Assembly: GCA_038496675.1 (NCBI GenBank)
Contig: CM076661.1
Span: 14,982,641 to 15,046,640, forward strand
Direction: 5' to 3'
Length of the DNA stretch: 64,000 nt
From: Rachycentron canadum
Lineage: Eukaryota; Chordata; Actinopteri; Carangiformes; Rachycentridae
Position 1 is the first letter of the stretch, and each line of letters begins with the position of its first letter. Made by a program: the position numbers and the translations under genes. Positions 1-12,603 of the stretch are shown here, in pieces. The notes beneath the pieces were generated by a model, which saw nothing but the letters and a program-made list of their open reading frames with translations, ran no database searches and was not told the origin of the DNA.

Positions 1-2653
1 GGGTTTGGGCAACAACCTAAAGATTCCCATAAAGGACATTTCAAATTAAGGAAATATGACAGAGCTGTAATTTTTTATGCAATACTTTAATAATAACCAG
101 TTTGACAAATATTATATATTTATTATATATATATTATATTTATAAACAAGGCCCCCAGGACGTCTGTAATAATTGTGTTAGAAAACTTTTTTGTACAGAT
201 ACCATCATGTTTTTGCTGCAGAGTTCTGATTAATGACATGTTTGAATTTCTCTCTTGTGATGCCAAAAACCTGTCAAAGCATTTTTATTGGTCCGTAGTG
301 CATATTTTGTCTGAATGCATCATGATATGATCTGTGTGTTGCTTTTCTGTGAAACATTTGGCATAAGAGAGAGAGAGAATCAATCCCAATGATAAGGAGG
401 AATCAGACTTGAATCAGAATTGTGGCCCATGACAGCTGCAGCATCAAATGAAATCTAAAGAAGGCATCTTAATACCATCTATGAATATGCCAACAACACA
501 CACTCATTTAGATTCATCTTTCATATCAGTCAACTGTCCAGTTTGCATAGTCACACTGTGATTTTGAGATGGAAAGTCGTCCTGGATGCCCTCTCCACAC
601 CTGGCCCGACGGAACGGAGACCAGCTAACCAACCAGAATGTCCTCATGGAGCTCATGAGCCAATGGTCGCCCGGCTGTGTATGTGCGAGGGCGTGTGTGT
701 GCACATGTGATGTAAGCACAGGGAAAGGAGAGGTGACAGCGGCGCGAGGCTGATCTAATAAAAGGAGAAGATGAAACGCTGTCAGATGCTGCGGCGAGCA
801 GCTCAAACGCCAGCAACGTTTGGTAAAACACACACGCGTCTCCTCCCAGACAGTCTCCTTCGCTCACACACTATCTCTGCCTCACACACACACTCACACA
901 TTCAGACACACACACTTCCATGTGATAGACAGTTTCATAGTGTCGTAGCTGAGGTGTTGGCCTATAAAAAGCAGTGCTGATATGATTTAATGGGTGAGTC
1001 TTATTATAAGACTGTCGCTGGGCCAGTGTAATCTGGCTAGCGCTCCAGGGCACAGCACTGAGACACATGCACTACAATACTCCACAGCAGATAATATTGC
1101 TATGTGCTACATTGCTATTATAAGATAGAGCCATTTGCCACACTGATACACCATGTATAAGGCTGTCATTTGGGAAGGAGTGATTTATGACTGTGAGGCA
1201 TGAGAATAAAGACAGATTATTTTTATTCATGTGTCTTTAGAGGCCAACTTCATTTCTTTTTTGTTTGCGCTGCACTTATTTTTATACTGAATCAAAGGGA
1301 AATCGACTTCCGTGCAAAACACACATCACACCATATGGGCTTTGTGGTATTTATATAAGCCCTGTAGAGTGTGGACCACCCACTCAAAAAACTGCACAAT
1401 GTCACTTTGACATTGATTCTGAATCTGCACTTAATAGAACAAGATCCCTCTGTTAGCTGTCTTCCAATTTTTGCTGGGACTAAATTGCTATTAATTATAA
1501 ATAGCAGAGCAGCTGTCTTAAAATATATGACATATCTACTAGGGTATTAGACACTGTGGTGATATTGCCTCTCCTGCCACTTTTAATATCGGCACCCTGG
1601 CTCCAATCACGGCCTAATAATGGCTTCTCATTATGAGGTGTAAGTGTGTGTGTGTGCGTGTGTGTGTGTGCAGGGGGGAGGCTCCAATTTCACCACTTAA
1701 AAGCCACAGATGACACCTTGTAAAAAGTTAATTTCATTTTAGACATTTATGGAATAGGGCTGTAAATTTAAGCTCTCGAGGTGCAGCGTGAGGCTATCAG
1801 CTCTGATAATTGAGATACCGAATAATTAGATGTAAGCAATTCATTATGTGTAGAAATGCAAAGCAGGTGTAAAAAGTGTTAAAACTTTATTTGGGAGCAG
1901 TGGAAGAAAAGTGTGTGTTTTCACATGTGCTGCTTGTAGTGACATGTATAGAGTTCTTGGTGATCGCACATGGCCATTGTTACCTGGATGTAATAGCAGA
2001 GTTAGGCAGGAGATGGCGCTGTGCTTGCGGTAAGCACAGTAGAGCATGTAATCAAACTCCTAGAAGAGGGTGCATTCAGGATCAGGCAACATTACTGACT
2101 GTTTCATAATATGATTGAAACTGCTGACACAGACAGTTATCACTACACATCACATCTGAAAAATAAAGAAAATCACTATTATGTTCCTCTATAACATCAT
2201 TATATGGACATGTGTTTATGGATATTTTATGTTCTGTAGCACCACTATTATATTCCTAAAATGTTCCCATAGAGACTTTTTGTCAGCAAATTTGTACAGC
2301 GTGCATCCAGCATTTTATTGTGGGTTATTTTTTTGACATGGGATTATATGACGCTTGTAGTAAATCACTTTACATGATCCCTGTTTCAATTCAGCCATTT
2401 TGTGTAAACACAACCCCGCACATTACAAAAAAAGAAGTCTTCACACAGCGCGAGTCCACGGTCATTAAAAGACAAGAGAAAATCTCTTTTTTTGAGTGTG
2501 CCATCTTCCTCCCTGTCTTTCTTCCTTGTTCCCCAAGCCTTTCATTATCCAGATTGTCCCCTTTTTTAACATGTAAAAAAGGTAACAAAAACACATGCTG
2601 CCAGATCTATCTTTAAACTGTTTTTTTCCTTTCAGATGAGATTGAGTTTTGTA

Positions 2654-2687
2654 TGAGAGGAGAGGAGAGGAGAGGAGAGAGGAGAGC
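2654..2687 (+). repeat. (GAGAG)n short tandem repeat
   Basis: GAGAG pentamers, all purine. Confidence 0.8.
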
Positions 2688-2935
2688 TTCCACCTGACTG
2701 TATAACCCCTTCAAAGACACAAGCACTCACACATACACACTTCCTGTTACTCCTCACCCTCTACCTTCTGCATCCCCCTCTGTAGCCCTCCTCCTCCCCT
2801 TCCTCCTTCCTTTCCCTCTCTCCTCTCTCATGGCCTCTGTCTTAATTTCACAGGGGAATCATTTGACAGATATTGCCCTTGAAGAGGCAGCCTGTGCCTC
2901 GCCACTGAGAGCAATGGGGGGTTGAGGGTTGTGGG

Positions 2936-3057
2936 GGTAGGAAGAGGAGAATCGAGGGGTGGGATGGGGGGAGTGGTGGTGAGAGAGCGGAAGCGACAGA
3001 GAGTGATGGGAAGAATGAAAGGGTGGGGGTGGTGGTGGTGATGGGGGGGGTGAGGGG
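2936..3057 (+). other. G-rich block with several G-tracts
   Basis: There are at least nine runs of three or more G within 122 bp. Some loops exceed 7 nt, so it fits the strict quadruplex rule only partly. Confidence 0.45.
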
Positions 3058-6000
3058 AGTGGAGGGTAAAAAGTTATTAAGTGGATGTGAAAATGCAGCG
3101 CAGCCAAAAAGGTTAAGTCTGGAATAGGAAATTAAAACTTGCATCGCTTTTGGCTTTAAATAGATTTGGTTTCATTACGGGCGCCAAGGCCAGTTAGAGT
3201 CAAATCCCTCTGGAGAGAGAGAGAAAGAGTGGAGGAAAGAGAGAAGAGGAAGAGAGATGGTGACATGGGAAGGGAGGCAGGCAAAAGAATAGGGAACAAT
3301 AGGAGAGAGGAAGGAGGCAGACTATCATGCAGTTCACATTCATTTTCAATCTCGGCCTGTTTTTCCCCAAACCCCCATCCACAGTCAAGTGAATACCAAT
3401 TCTACATACCATTACTGATTTAATACTTAGACTTTAAGTGGAATCCAAGGCCTTTGCGAAGCATGAATACAAAGAACGCAAGCAGCACTGGCTAACAGGT
3501 GTGTGAAAACCTTTTGACTATTTTTCTAATCTTTCTGTTTTTATTTGCATTGACATTTTATGAGCCTTTGGTGACTTGAGTAAATTTTTTGACCCTGGAA
3601 CACATGAGATCTGTTCAGACCTGCAGTTTGCTTTTGTCAGATGGGAAAACGAGGAAGCATGGGCCTTTTGTACTTGCAGCCTTGCATGCCATGCATCTTA
3701 CAAAGGTCTCATATACATGAAATATACGTGAAGGACAAGACCATTTTCCTCTTCTTACACTTAAAGCCTGCACAAATAGCCTTTGCTTTAGTGTTTTGGT
3801 GGGAGGACACGATTCATACCAACAGTTCACTTTCACACACACACACACGCACGCACACACACCTTCACAGGTTACACAGACTGACCCTCTCACAGCTCTG
3901 GTTATTGCCTCCGTGGTCTCCCAGGGAAGGACAGAATAGAGAGGAGCTTGACAGATTGAAAGAGAATGGATGAAACTGGGAAGGGAGGGATGAAGGAGAA
4001 AGAGCAAAAGGCGGGAGACGGAAACAGGAGAGAAAATGTGATAAAGATGGTGAAACAGAGACAGAAAGAAGTGTGGGGGACTCTGGGGGAATGAAAAAAT
4101 TAGAGATGGATAGATAGTCCAAGAGATAAAGAGAGAGAGAGATTTCGTGTGTGTGTGTGTGTAGAGTGGTTGCACTCTACACAAAGATCTTTATCACTTG
4201 CCACCTCTGGACATGCAAGTAAACAATGGCGGTAATGAAACACAAGTTGGTGCATACATGAATAAATAAGACGTTGGGGCATTTCAAGACAATTCAGGTC
4301 TGTAATCGTTAAGACCATTAAGGGTCAGACTGTAGGCTAGTCATGACTATCTCAGCTAAAGGAGATCACACCATTGTTACCTGCAGAAAAGGGAACTCAA
4401 ATTATCTGTGAATGATCATTTCACACTCCTGCATTAACATGATACACCTTTTAATTATCTGAAGTAGGTTACACCAAAGTATTGGCTCAAAAAAAATTTA
4501 AAAATACAGCAAACAGCACATATGATCTATGCTGTTAAAGAGCATGAGGAACCTAGTTGACTAGTTGGTGCAACATTTCCACTGCTCACCATCACCAATT
4601 TGTGTCTGGGTTAGGATCATATTAGAGTAAACGGACATAGCGCGTATTGCAACCAAAATGCCATTGGTTCTGCTACTGGAAGTTCAAAGGTCATCTTACC
4701 CCACCTTACATCGAGTCGAGCTGGGGAAAGGAAAATACAGCAGCAGACAGCAGCATCACATTCCATGAACTGGGATGTAAGTGTTAATACGTCTGTCAGC
4801 TCTGCCTGACTACTCTGATCAGAATACATGCAGAATCAAAAGAGCAAGGAATCTTAACAATGCCAGGTGTAAAAGCCCAATCCTGTGATCACATTTCATT
4901 ATCCAGATACAGATTACATGTTGATATTAGGTGTAAATGGGTCATTTATATATATATATAGTTGATTTTATTATCATTAATTTTGAATGGTGGTAACAGC
5001 AGTAGAGTGTGTTGATAGTCTTTATAGTGGCAGCAACTGTAATTCGAGGACTAAAAAACACTAAAAAAATCTGAAACAAAAGCCATATCATGTTGGAAAT
5101 CTGGTATTGGACACTTTAGTCCAAACTGAGTACTTCCTGGCCTTAAAACTTTAGCTTTTTCAACCAAGACTTCATTTGAAATATGTGAAGGAAGAACAGA
5201 GTGAGAGGAAGTCAGAGGAAAACAGATGAAAGACTCCATCTCCAATGTGAAGGGAAGCCATTTTCTTTCTTACACCGTCCTCCACAGCAGCAACGGCATC
5301 TTCACGAAGAGAAAAAATAGACTAAGAGAGGAGAAACTCTGCTCCTCTCTGGCCTTCTCTCTGTGTCCCTCCCTCTGCCTCTGTCTCTGTACACTAGATT
5401 ATGAAAATGAGTAGGAACCAGTGACCCCACAGCTTTCATTGCATATTTGGGGGGGGGGGGATTGGGCGACACACTCTGGATACTAATAGATAAGAAATGA
5501 GAGAGACAAACTGTGTGTGTGCGTGTATACAGTATACAATGCAACACATTCTGGCAGAAGAGCCACTACCCCCATCCTTACCCTCACGATTGTCTGATGA
5601 CAGAAAAAAAAGAAAGACTGAGGAGATAGAGAATAGTTACTGTCGCCTTAATACTAGAAGCAATTTACTATTCATCCTCTCCAAAGAATAGGTGATAAAT
5701 ACTTGATGAGAGCGATGTGTGCAGATCCAGCAGCAGCAGTTACGCCGTAGCTCAACTACAGCATAACACACACACGCCTTATTGTTTGTGCTGAGTGAAA
5801 TAAATGCAGTAACACAATTAAAGACGTGTTAAGTATGTGTGTGACATTTCCACAGGAGTTCATGTTTGACTGCATATTAGTGTGCGAGAATGGATTTGTG
5901 TGTGTGTTTGCTTTCTCTGTCTCTGTCCGTCTCTTCTTGCGTGCCGTGAGTGAGGTGTTTCTGTGGTATACCGCTAGGCTAGGTAGCTACAGTTGCTCAT

Positions 6001-6260
6001 TGGCAAACATGAGCTGTGCTGCCGTAAAAACGCTCTCTCTCCAGACAGGGGGGAGAAGGGAGGGGGTTACCTTGTTGCACAAGGGTTGAGCGGACAGTTT
6101 CTGCGTGAGCAAGTGTCAGAGAGGGAGAGCGAGAGAGAGACAGGTGCTGAGATAGACAGAGAGAATAAAAAAAGAAGAGCTGAGAGCAGCAGCCGTCACA
6201 TTGAACATCGTGAACACCAGTTATACATAATTTCTGAGGAGATTTCTTTTGAAACACGGC

Positions 6261-6291
6261 CTGACTGACTGACTGACCAACTGACTGACTT
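6261..6291 (+). repeat. (ACTG)n tetranucleotide repeat
   Basis: Seven ACTG units with one CAACTG interruption. Confidence 0.85.
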
Positions 6292-6349
6292 AATCTTCAC
6301 ATAAAGCCTATGAATCCCAACTTTTCCTGAATACTATCCTATTCATAAA

Positions 6350-6545
6350 GTTAGCCCAATATCAGCTCAGGGCCATTTATCTAATTGGTGGAGGGCTGGG
6401 CTAGATTGCTAGCTCGTCTTCCCAAGACTGTGCGACAGTGTGCTGACTGGTTTTAATTGACATTTCCCTCATATTCAAAGCATGATAATTTACACCTCAT
6501 CAGCCGTAATGAAACCTCATATCTTAGGCAAACTTCATCCCATTT
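6350..6545. other. Candidate conserved non-coding block
   Basis: The segment is non-repetitive, with TAATTG/TTAATTGACA and TAATGAAA homeodomain-like words and no open frame of note. Confidence 0.22.
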
Positions 6546-9073
6546 GCAGGTGTGCAGAGCCTCTACACACATTTCTTACTTAGCTCTAGTGGTTACCCTG
6601 TCATGCAGATAGTTGTGCTTTCATTTTGTCATGTTTTAAGATTTCCATTTCTGAGATTGGATTTTATTTGTGGAGTTCACAGCATTGAGAAATTACATTT
6701 TAAAAAAAATTCAACAGCACCATTTCTTTCCCCATTACTGTGGATAATCCACACACATTGCTGTCAAATGCTTTTTATACTGACTGTTCCTCCTGTAAAA
6801 ACTCTGCATAGCATAGCAGCATAGCTGGTAAAAACCACAGTTAAGTCAGAATGATATTTCTTGCTGCACCACTTGAAACACATCCCCAACCCTTTAGGGA
6901 CTTCTGCTGTGCAGTCATTTCTTACAGGTGGTTTGGACTCATGTTTCTTTCTTGCAAAGATTTTGGAGCTTCAACTTCATCCTTGTCTGCATTGTTATCT
7001 TCAACAGCTTTGCTACGTTGGTTATTTGTTTATGTGCAGTGAGCTTATGTGAATCAGGCAAATTTTTTAAAGAGACCTTGCTCAAAGGTACATCAGAAGT
7101 TGTTAAAGAAGAGCAGGGCTATATTTATTCATTTGGACCCCAGAATTCAAATTTGTGACCTTCCTGTTACACCTAGAGGATACTGCTGCTCCTCAGTGGA
7201 CTTCAGGTAAAAAATGTATTGGAATTGAGTGAGAAATGAATCATCTTATCATGTTGAAATGTGAAATCAGGTCTTTTGATATTACAAATATCTACAAACT
7301 GAGTTATACACAGTGAACCATAAATGCTCCCTTCCAGCATTACAGCAACATTCATACCCCTCAGCATTATCTGGACAGACACACACAAACACACAGACGC
7401 AGATACACACACATACACACACAGAGCGAACTCTTTTCACTTAGCGAGTGCTTCTCTCGTCTCTTGGCATCACGATGAAGGCCAAAGCCAAACTCTAAGT
7501 GCACAGCTTTCCATTTAGGTCTAAAATACGACTCTTCTTCCCCCCGCGAGGGAGGACAGCACTATAGTGTATGTGTGTATATGTGTGTGCGTATGAGAGA
7601 AAGAGAGAGAAAAGGAGCAAGCGAGAGCACAGGGTAAAGACGGTAAAATGTGATGGGCTGGCTGGCTTTCAAGGTCTACTTTGTAGCCAGAGAGCTGAGG
7701 CTGGGATTGGTGCTAATGTGTATGCGTGTTTCTGTATATACCATACATTTATGTGTGTGTCTGTATTTGTGTACATACACCCCTCACAGCCGAATGGAGA
7801 GAGTGAGCACTTCAGCAATGACAAGTAGGTAAACAAAATCATTCGTGCAGAAAAAAGAGAGACAGAGATGGACGAAGAAGGAGGGAAGATAAGGAAGCAG
7901 GGAGAAAGGATGGGAGTCTGAGAGGAGGGTGAAAGAAAGGAATGTCTGATGGGCAAGCAGCAAGGAAAAAAAGAGGAAAAAAAGGAAGAAGACTTCACCA
8001 AAAGAGAGATGCAGGATATTAGAAACATGGAAAGAATTATGAGGGGAGCATAACAAGAAAAGAAGGAAGAGGAAATGATGGGAGAAATTGAACCTCTATG
8101 CAAATACTGCTGGTGGCCTCATTTTAAAAACATATTCTTTACTACCACAGTCTAAAATATTTGAAAAGTAAAGTGAATAACTGAACAAAAAGGAGGAAAA
8201 GAAGATAGATATGAAAAAAAGGGGGATGAGAAAAAAAAGAGAGAGGAATAAAAACTACTTCAACTTAATGTAAAGTCTAATAACAATTCAATATCACACA
8301 GTATAAATTATACAGGAGACTGCTCTATAATGCATCTGCAACCAAATGTAACAAAACCACACCATTGCTTCTTCATCTTGAAACTCATCACTTTGGATGC
8401 TATGAGAGAGCCAATACATACAGCAGTGGCATTATGGGAAATTGCCTCATCTGAATGGGTGACCCTGTCCTATATGTATGGCCCACACTGTTTTTTTTTT
8501 CTGTCTCCATCATCAATAGCAACAGGAGCAGTTACTAATCCAGCCACTCCAACTAAATCACCCTGGAGTGAGTAGTTCATGCTCATAAATACTGACAGAG
8601 AAGTGCCTATGTGTTATTATGTTCAAGCATGTTTATGTTATATGTGTGTGTGTATGTGTGTGTGCGTGTAGCATGCGCATAGTGTGTGTGTGTAGCATGT
8701 GTTGCACACGTACAAGTCTTTCAACATCTGTATGCACCTCTACCTCCCTATTCCTCCTCCCTGTGTTTCCTCTCCATACAGCTCAGCCATGATGAAGTCC
8801 GTCGCAGGGTCCCCGACCCAATATCCAATGCCTAATAAACTAATACATCATTAATGAGAGGGAGTGAGGGAGGGAGAGAGGGATGCAGAGAAAGAGAGAT
8901 GCACCGAGTCCACTGCCAGGCTATAGCGAGCTATTGCTCCACAGCTCAATAGGCTTTCTAACAAGGCTCTGTCCTTGAGAGAGGCTGCATACTAAAAACT
9001 TCTCCAACAACCGACGAGCCAAGCAAGGGGAATTCATAAACAGAGGACAGACAGAGAGAGAGAGAAGAGATGA

Positions 9074-9099
9074 GGGGTGGGGTGGGGGGAGGGAAGGGG
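9074..9099 (+). other. Strong G-quadruplex motif
   Basis: Five G-tracts (GGGG, GGGG, GGGGGG, GGG, GGGG) are separated by T, T, A and AA only. These very short loops predict a stable quadruplex. The G-rich strand is the template strand for arid1b. Confidence 0.7.
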
Positions 9100-10059
9100 T
9101 AAAGGAGGGCAGATGAGAGACATTCTCAGAAACGGAAGGATGGAGAGGGAGCGAAGGAGAGAGAGGGAGGGAGATGAAGGAAGATGAATCATGTTCTGCT
9201 TTAATTGTCCTTCTCTTATCTGACTGTTTGGTTTGGGTCAGACTGTCTGTCTGACAGACTGCCAGTAATGACACATGATCAATAACCTGTTTATTAGTTT
9301 GTTTGTCTGACGCTCTCAGCCTGTGGTTGGAGCGTTTCTATCAGGCTGTGTGTGTGATGAAGAGAGAAATCCCATGGGCATAAGTGGGTAGTAAAAAGAG
9401 GGCGCCACTTAGCTTTACAGCATCTCCATAAAACAGAGCGAGGGAAACCCCGGATGCCTCCTCTAACAGGTAGACACAGTAGTTACACATATGAAAAAAT
9501 GCTCATACTTAGATACGTCACTAGACACACAAATATGTAATTTAGAAAGAGAGAGCTGAGCACCACTCCTGTCAGCTGGTTATGTGCTCACAAACACACA
9601 TGCACACACTCAGACATACAAGCACACACACAAATTGGACGTCTCTAAGCAAATACTGCCGCAGGCCTCATTTGAATAGAGATAATTGAAAATCAGACTT
9701 GTTTATCAGGCTAAATAGAATGACAGACACTCACAAAAGGAGGCAAAGAGAGCGAGCTTAGCGGGTATTTGCATAATGTTCATGGCTGAATGATTTCTAG
9801 GTCCATTAGGCCAAGGAAGGACATTGGAGAAGTTCACTTTTCATAGCTGGAGCTAAATGCTGAAATATGACTTCATTTTGAGGTGTTACTTTAAAATGAT
9901 GTATTGGCATTTCAATGCTGACGCAAAGGTGCTGGAAGTGGGGTTCAGGGAATATGCTAGATGAAATTAAAAGAAAAGAAGAAGAGGAAAGAAAAGAGCA
10001 GAAAGAGGAGGAAGGGGAGGTGGAGGGTGGTTACAAATGCTCGGGAGAGATTTGGGAGA

Positions 10060-10330
10060 CTGTCCAAGACTTTCATTATCTCTGATGCAAATTATCAGAC
10101 CCCATAATTAGGCCTCTCATATCGTTCTCTCTCATTTCTTCTTCTTCTGTTTCTCTCTATCTTCTTGTGATCAGTGAAGCACAGTATGGGGTGGTGAGAG
10201 GCGTCGCACCCCTCTTATGCTGTTTGTTTCTCTCGGGGCCCCTGGTGTGGCTCAACGCCTGGTTGTCCCCTTCAGAGTAAATCCGTCTCTGATTGGAGCC
10301 TGTTCAATTAGTCTCCCAGACATATGAAAC
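10060..10330. other. Candidate conserved non-coding block
   Basis: This is non-repetitive sequence with homeodomain/POU-like words (tgatgcaaattatc and ccataattaggcc), flanked by purine tracts. No coding frame fits. Conservation cannot be judged from one sequence. Confidence 0.25.
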
Positions 10331-12281
10331 CACAGCAGTTAGAAATGAGAAGTGACGTTTGGTCCACATCACGCGTCAGTATTTACTTGAACATGTTGTT
10401 CTGAAGCTTGAAAGACACAGACACACCCACAAGCTTAACTGAACAGAGTGAAAACAGTCAAAATGTAGGGGAGCACGTAGAAAAAGACATCAAAATGAAG
10501 AGTAGAAATCTTTGAAAATTAGGACCAACATGCTGACATCTGTAAGAGTATTATCAAAATACACAGAAAAATCCCTGGTAATGTGTGCAGAAGAGGATTA
10601 GGCCAGTGGCCCCCCCTAATTCACAAATAAAGAGCCACCACATTCTATTATCACCTGAAATCCAGCAGCCACCACCACCGATGCTATCACGACAAGGCTT
10701 TTGAAGCAGCAAGAAGAAAAAAAAACAAAACATGGCAAACAAGAGAAATCCTCAGGCTAAAGCCCAAATTGCCTCAGGACAGCCCTCAGACGATACAACA
10801 CTGCTCTTGGCCTAACAAATTAAAACTACACCAAAAAGGAAAATCACATTACCTGCAAGGAAAAACCACAACAAAAGTCTGTTTCTGCAGTTTAAGTGGA
10901 GTTGATACTGCGTTCACATGACAGCGGCAGAAAATCGCAAACTACAGCAAGACAATGCAGAGAGAAACACAGACGCAGCCAGGCCTGGCGTCACAATGGC
11001 AGAAAGAACAGATCTAATGTTTCCACGAGGTGAGTGGTACAAATATGGACCGTGACTGCAAGGATTAGCACAAGTAATGAACATGGTGCGACTGACTGAC
11101 TGACGGCTAAAAGATATGGTTTGGGGTTAACGTTACTCAGAGTTCAGTTCAACATCCAAACACTTGACCATTCCAGTTAGGTGTGTGCTTGAATATGCAG
11201 TGTAGAAGATTACAGAGGTGAAAGGAAGACCTCCTCCTCATCCTTGTGATAGGGTAATGATGGGATTAGTTGTCTTTGTGGAGCACTGGGAGTCATCTGG
11301 GGGACTTGCTGTTCTTCCTCTCTTTCTACTCATTCGCTCTGTTGATATTTATAGTTTATTAGGATAAAATATGGCTTTAATCAAAACAAAATTTCAAAGG
11401 AAGTGCTTTGAATATGACAGATTCACAACACAAAAGTCAGCCAGATAAAATATACGCGTAGGCAATAGATCAAAGCAAAAAGCACATTTATCCAAGTTAA
11501 TATCCTGGCTCACTGCCCTTGTGTCAGGTACAGCCATCCAAAGGTAAAAGTCAAAGTCAAGCTTCCCATTTCTCTGGTGAGATGGGGTGATTAGCAGAAG
11601 GAAGAAAAATGGAAGAAAGAAGGATGGATGAAGTGGCAGAGGCCCCACTAAAGACTAAAGTCTCTGGAATACAATAAACTGACATTTTTATTGCAAACCT
11701 GAAGCTTTATTTGAATCCAAATAAAAACAAAAACAAAAGAACAATAAAATGAAAACCTGGCAAAAATCAGCCATTTTCATATTGGAGTTAGCTAATTGAA
11801 GTGGCAGTATAAGGTAAAGCCAACCAGGAAATGAATTGTTAATGAAACAGACATGAAAAAAGTTTGTTTTAAGATGAGATGAATAAAATAAAACATATTT
11901 TAGGCCATGCTGTTGACTTGTTGACCTTTAAATGTCTTGACCAAAAGTATGCTTTACCTCCATAAATGTGTCCCAACACATGATGCTCAGGCAAAGGACA
12001 CAAGCGGGTAGAGAAATATAGAGATGGGGAGAAAAAAAAGAAGAGCAGAGGACAATGACACACTACCTCCTTTGGGAATAGGAGGATGTGGGGGAGCAGA
12101 GAAGAGGAAGATGAAGAGAGGAGGTTGGGAAGGAGAGGAGGAAGAGGAGGAGAGGGCAATTTGGTTTCCACTCTTCTCTAATCTAATATGTGTAACTGTG
12201 ACTGATCCTCTGTCCTAAACCAGGACCCCAGACACAAGGAAAGGGCACCAAACTTCTCCGCTAGCCTGGGGGAGATGAACC

Positions 12282-12315
12282 AAGGAGGGAGAGGAGGAGG
12301 AGGAGGAGGAGGAAG

Positions 12316-12377
<62 letters not shown>

Positions 12378-12415
12378 AAGAGAGGGAGAAAGGAGGGAGG
12401 GGGAGAGAAAGAGAG
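12282..12415 (+). repeat. 134-nt uninterrupted homopurine run (GGA)n(GA)n
   Basis: Every base on the plus strand is A or G, including a (GGA)n block and about 23 GA units (12319-12364). Mirror-like homopurine tracts can form triplex (H-DNA). In arid1b RNA it is a pure C/U tract. Confidence 0.9.
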
Positions 12416-12568
12416 CGCCAGAAGGGCAAAATAATGTGTCAGCTCTGGTGAAAAAGAGCGATAGAACCAATTCCAGAAATGGGAGAGAGATATTCCCAAA
12501 GCTTGTGTATTATTGCCAGGATGTTGGACAAAGCAAATATCTAATACAGCGCAGTAAATCCTCAGAAG

Positions 12569-12601
<33 letters not shown>
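12569..12601 (+). repeat. (GT)n microsatellite
   Basis: There are about 15 units, with a GCGT start. Confidence 0.92.

Positions 12602-12603
<2 letters not shown>

Larger units (their letters stand above)
1..12281 (-). other. arid1b: Following arid1b intron, left segment; no exon seen
   Basis: This is non-coding intron sequence on the inferred gene model. It contains short GT/CA repeats (near 1644, 3832, 4147, 8643) and a GAGAG repeat (2654-2687). G-rich blocks lie at 2936-3057 and 9074-9099, G12 at 5449-5460 and an ACTG repeat at 6261-6291. Long purine-rich tracts lie at 3200-3330, 3950-4140, 7840-8090, 8855-8910, 9045-9190 and 12010-12170. Non-repeat blocks that might be conserved enhancers are 6350-6545, 9640-9800 and 10060-10330. 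The 1-500, 4200-5200 and 10330-11900 stretches hold nothing I recognise. Confidence 0.6.

Noticed and set aside
3615..4184. 189-codon open frame on the minus strand
   Set aside because: It is made from purine tracts and a CA repeat read in frame (Ser/Leu/Phe and Cys/Val runs); not a gene.
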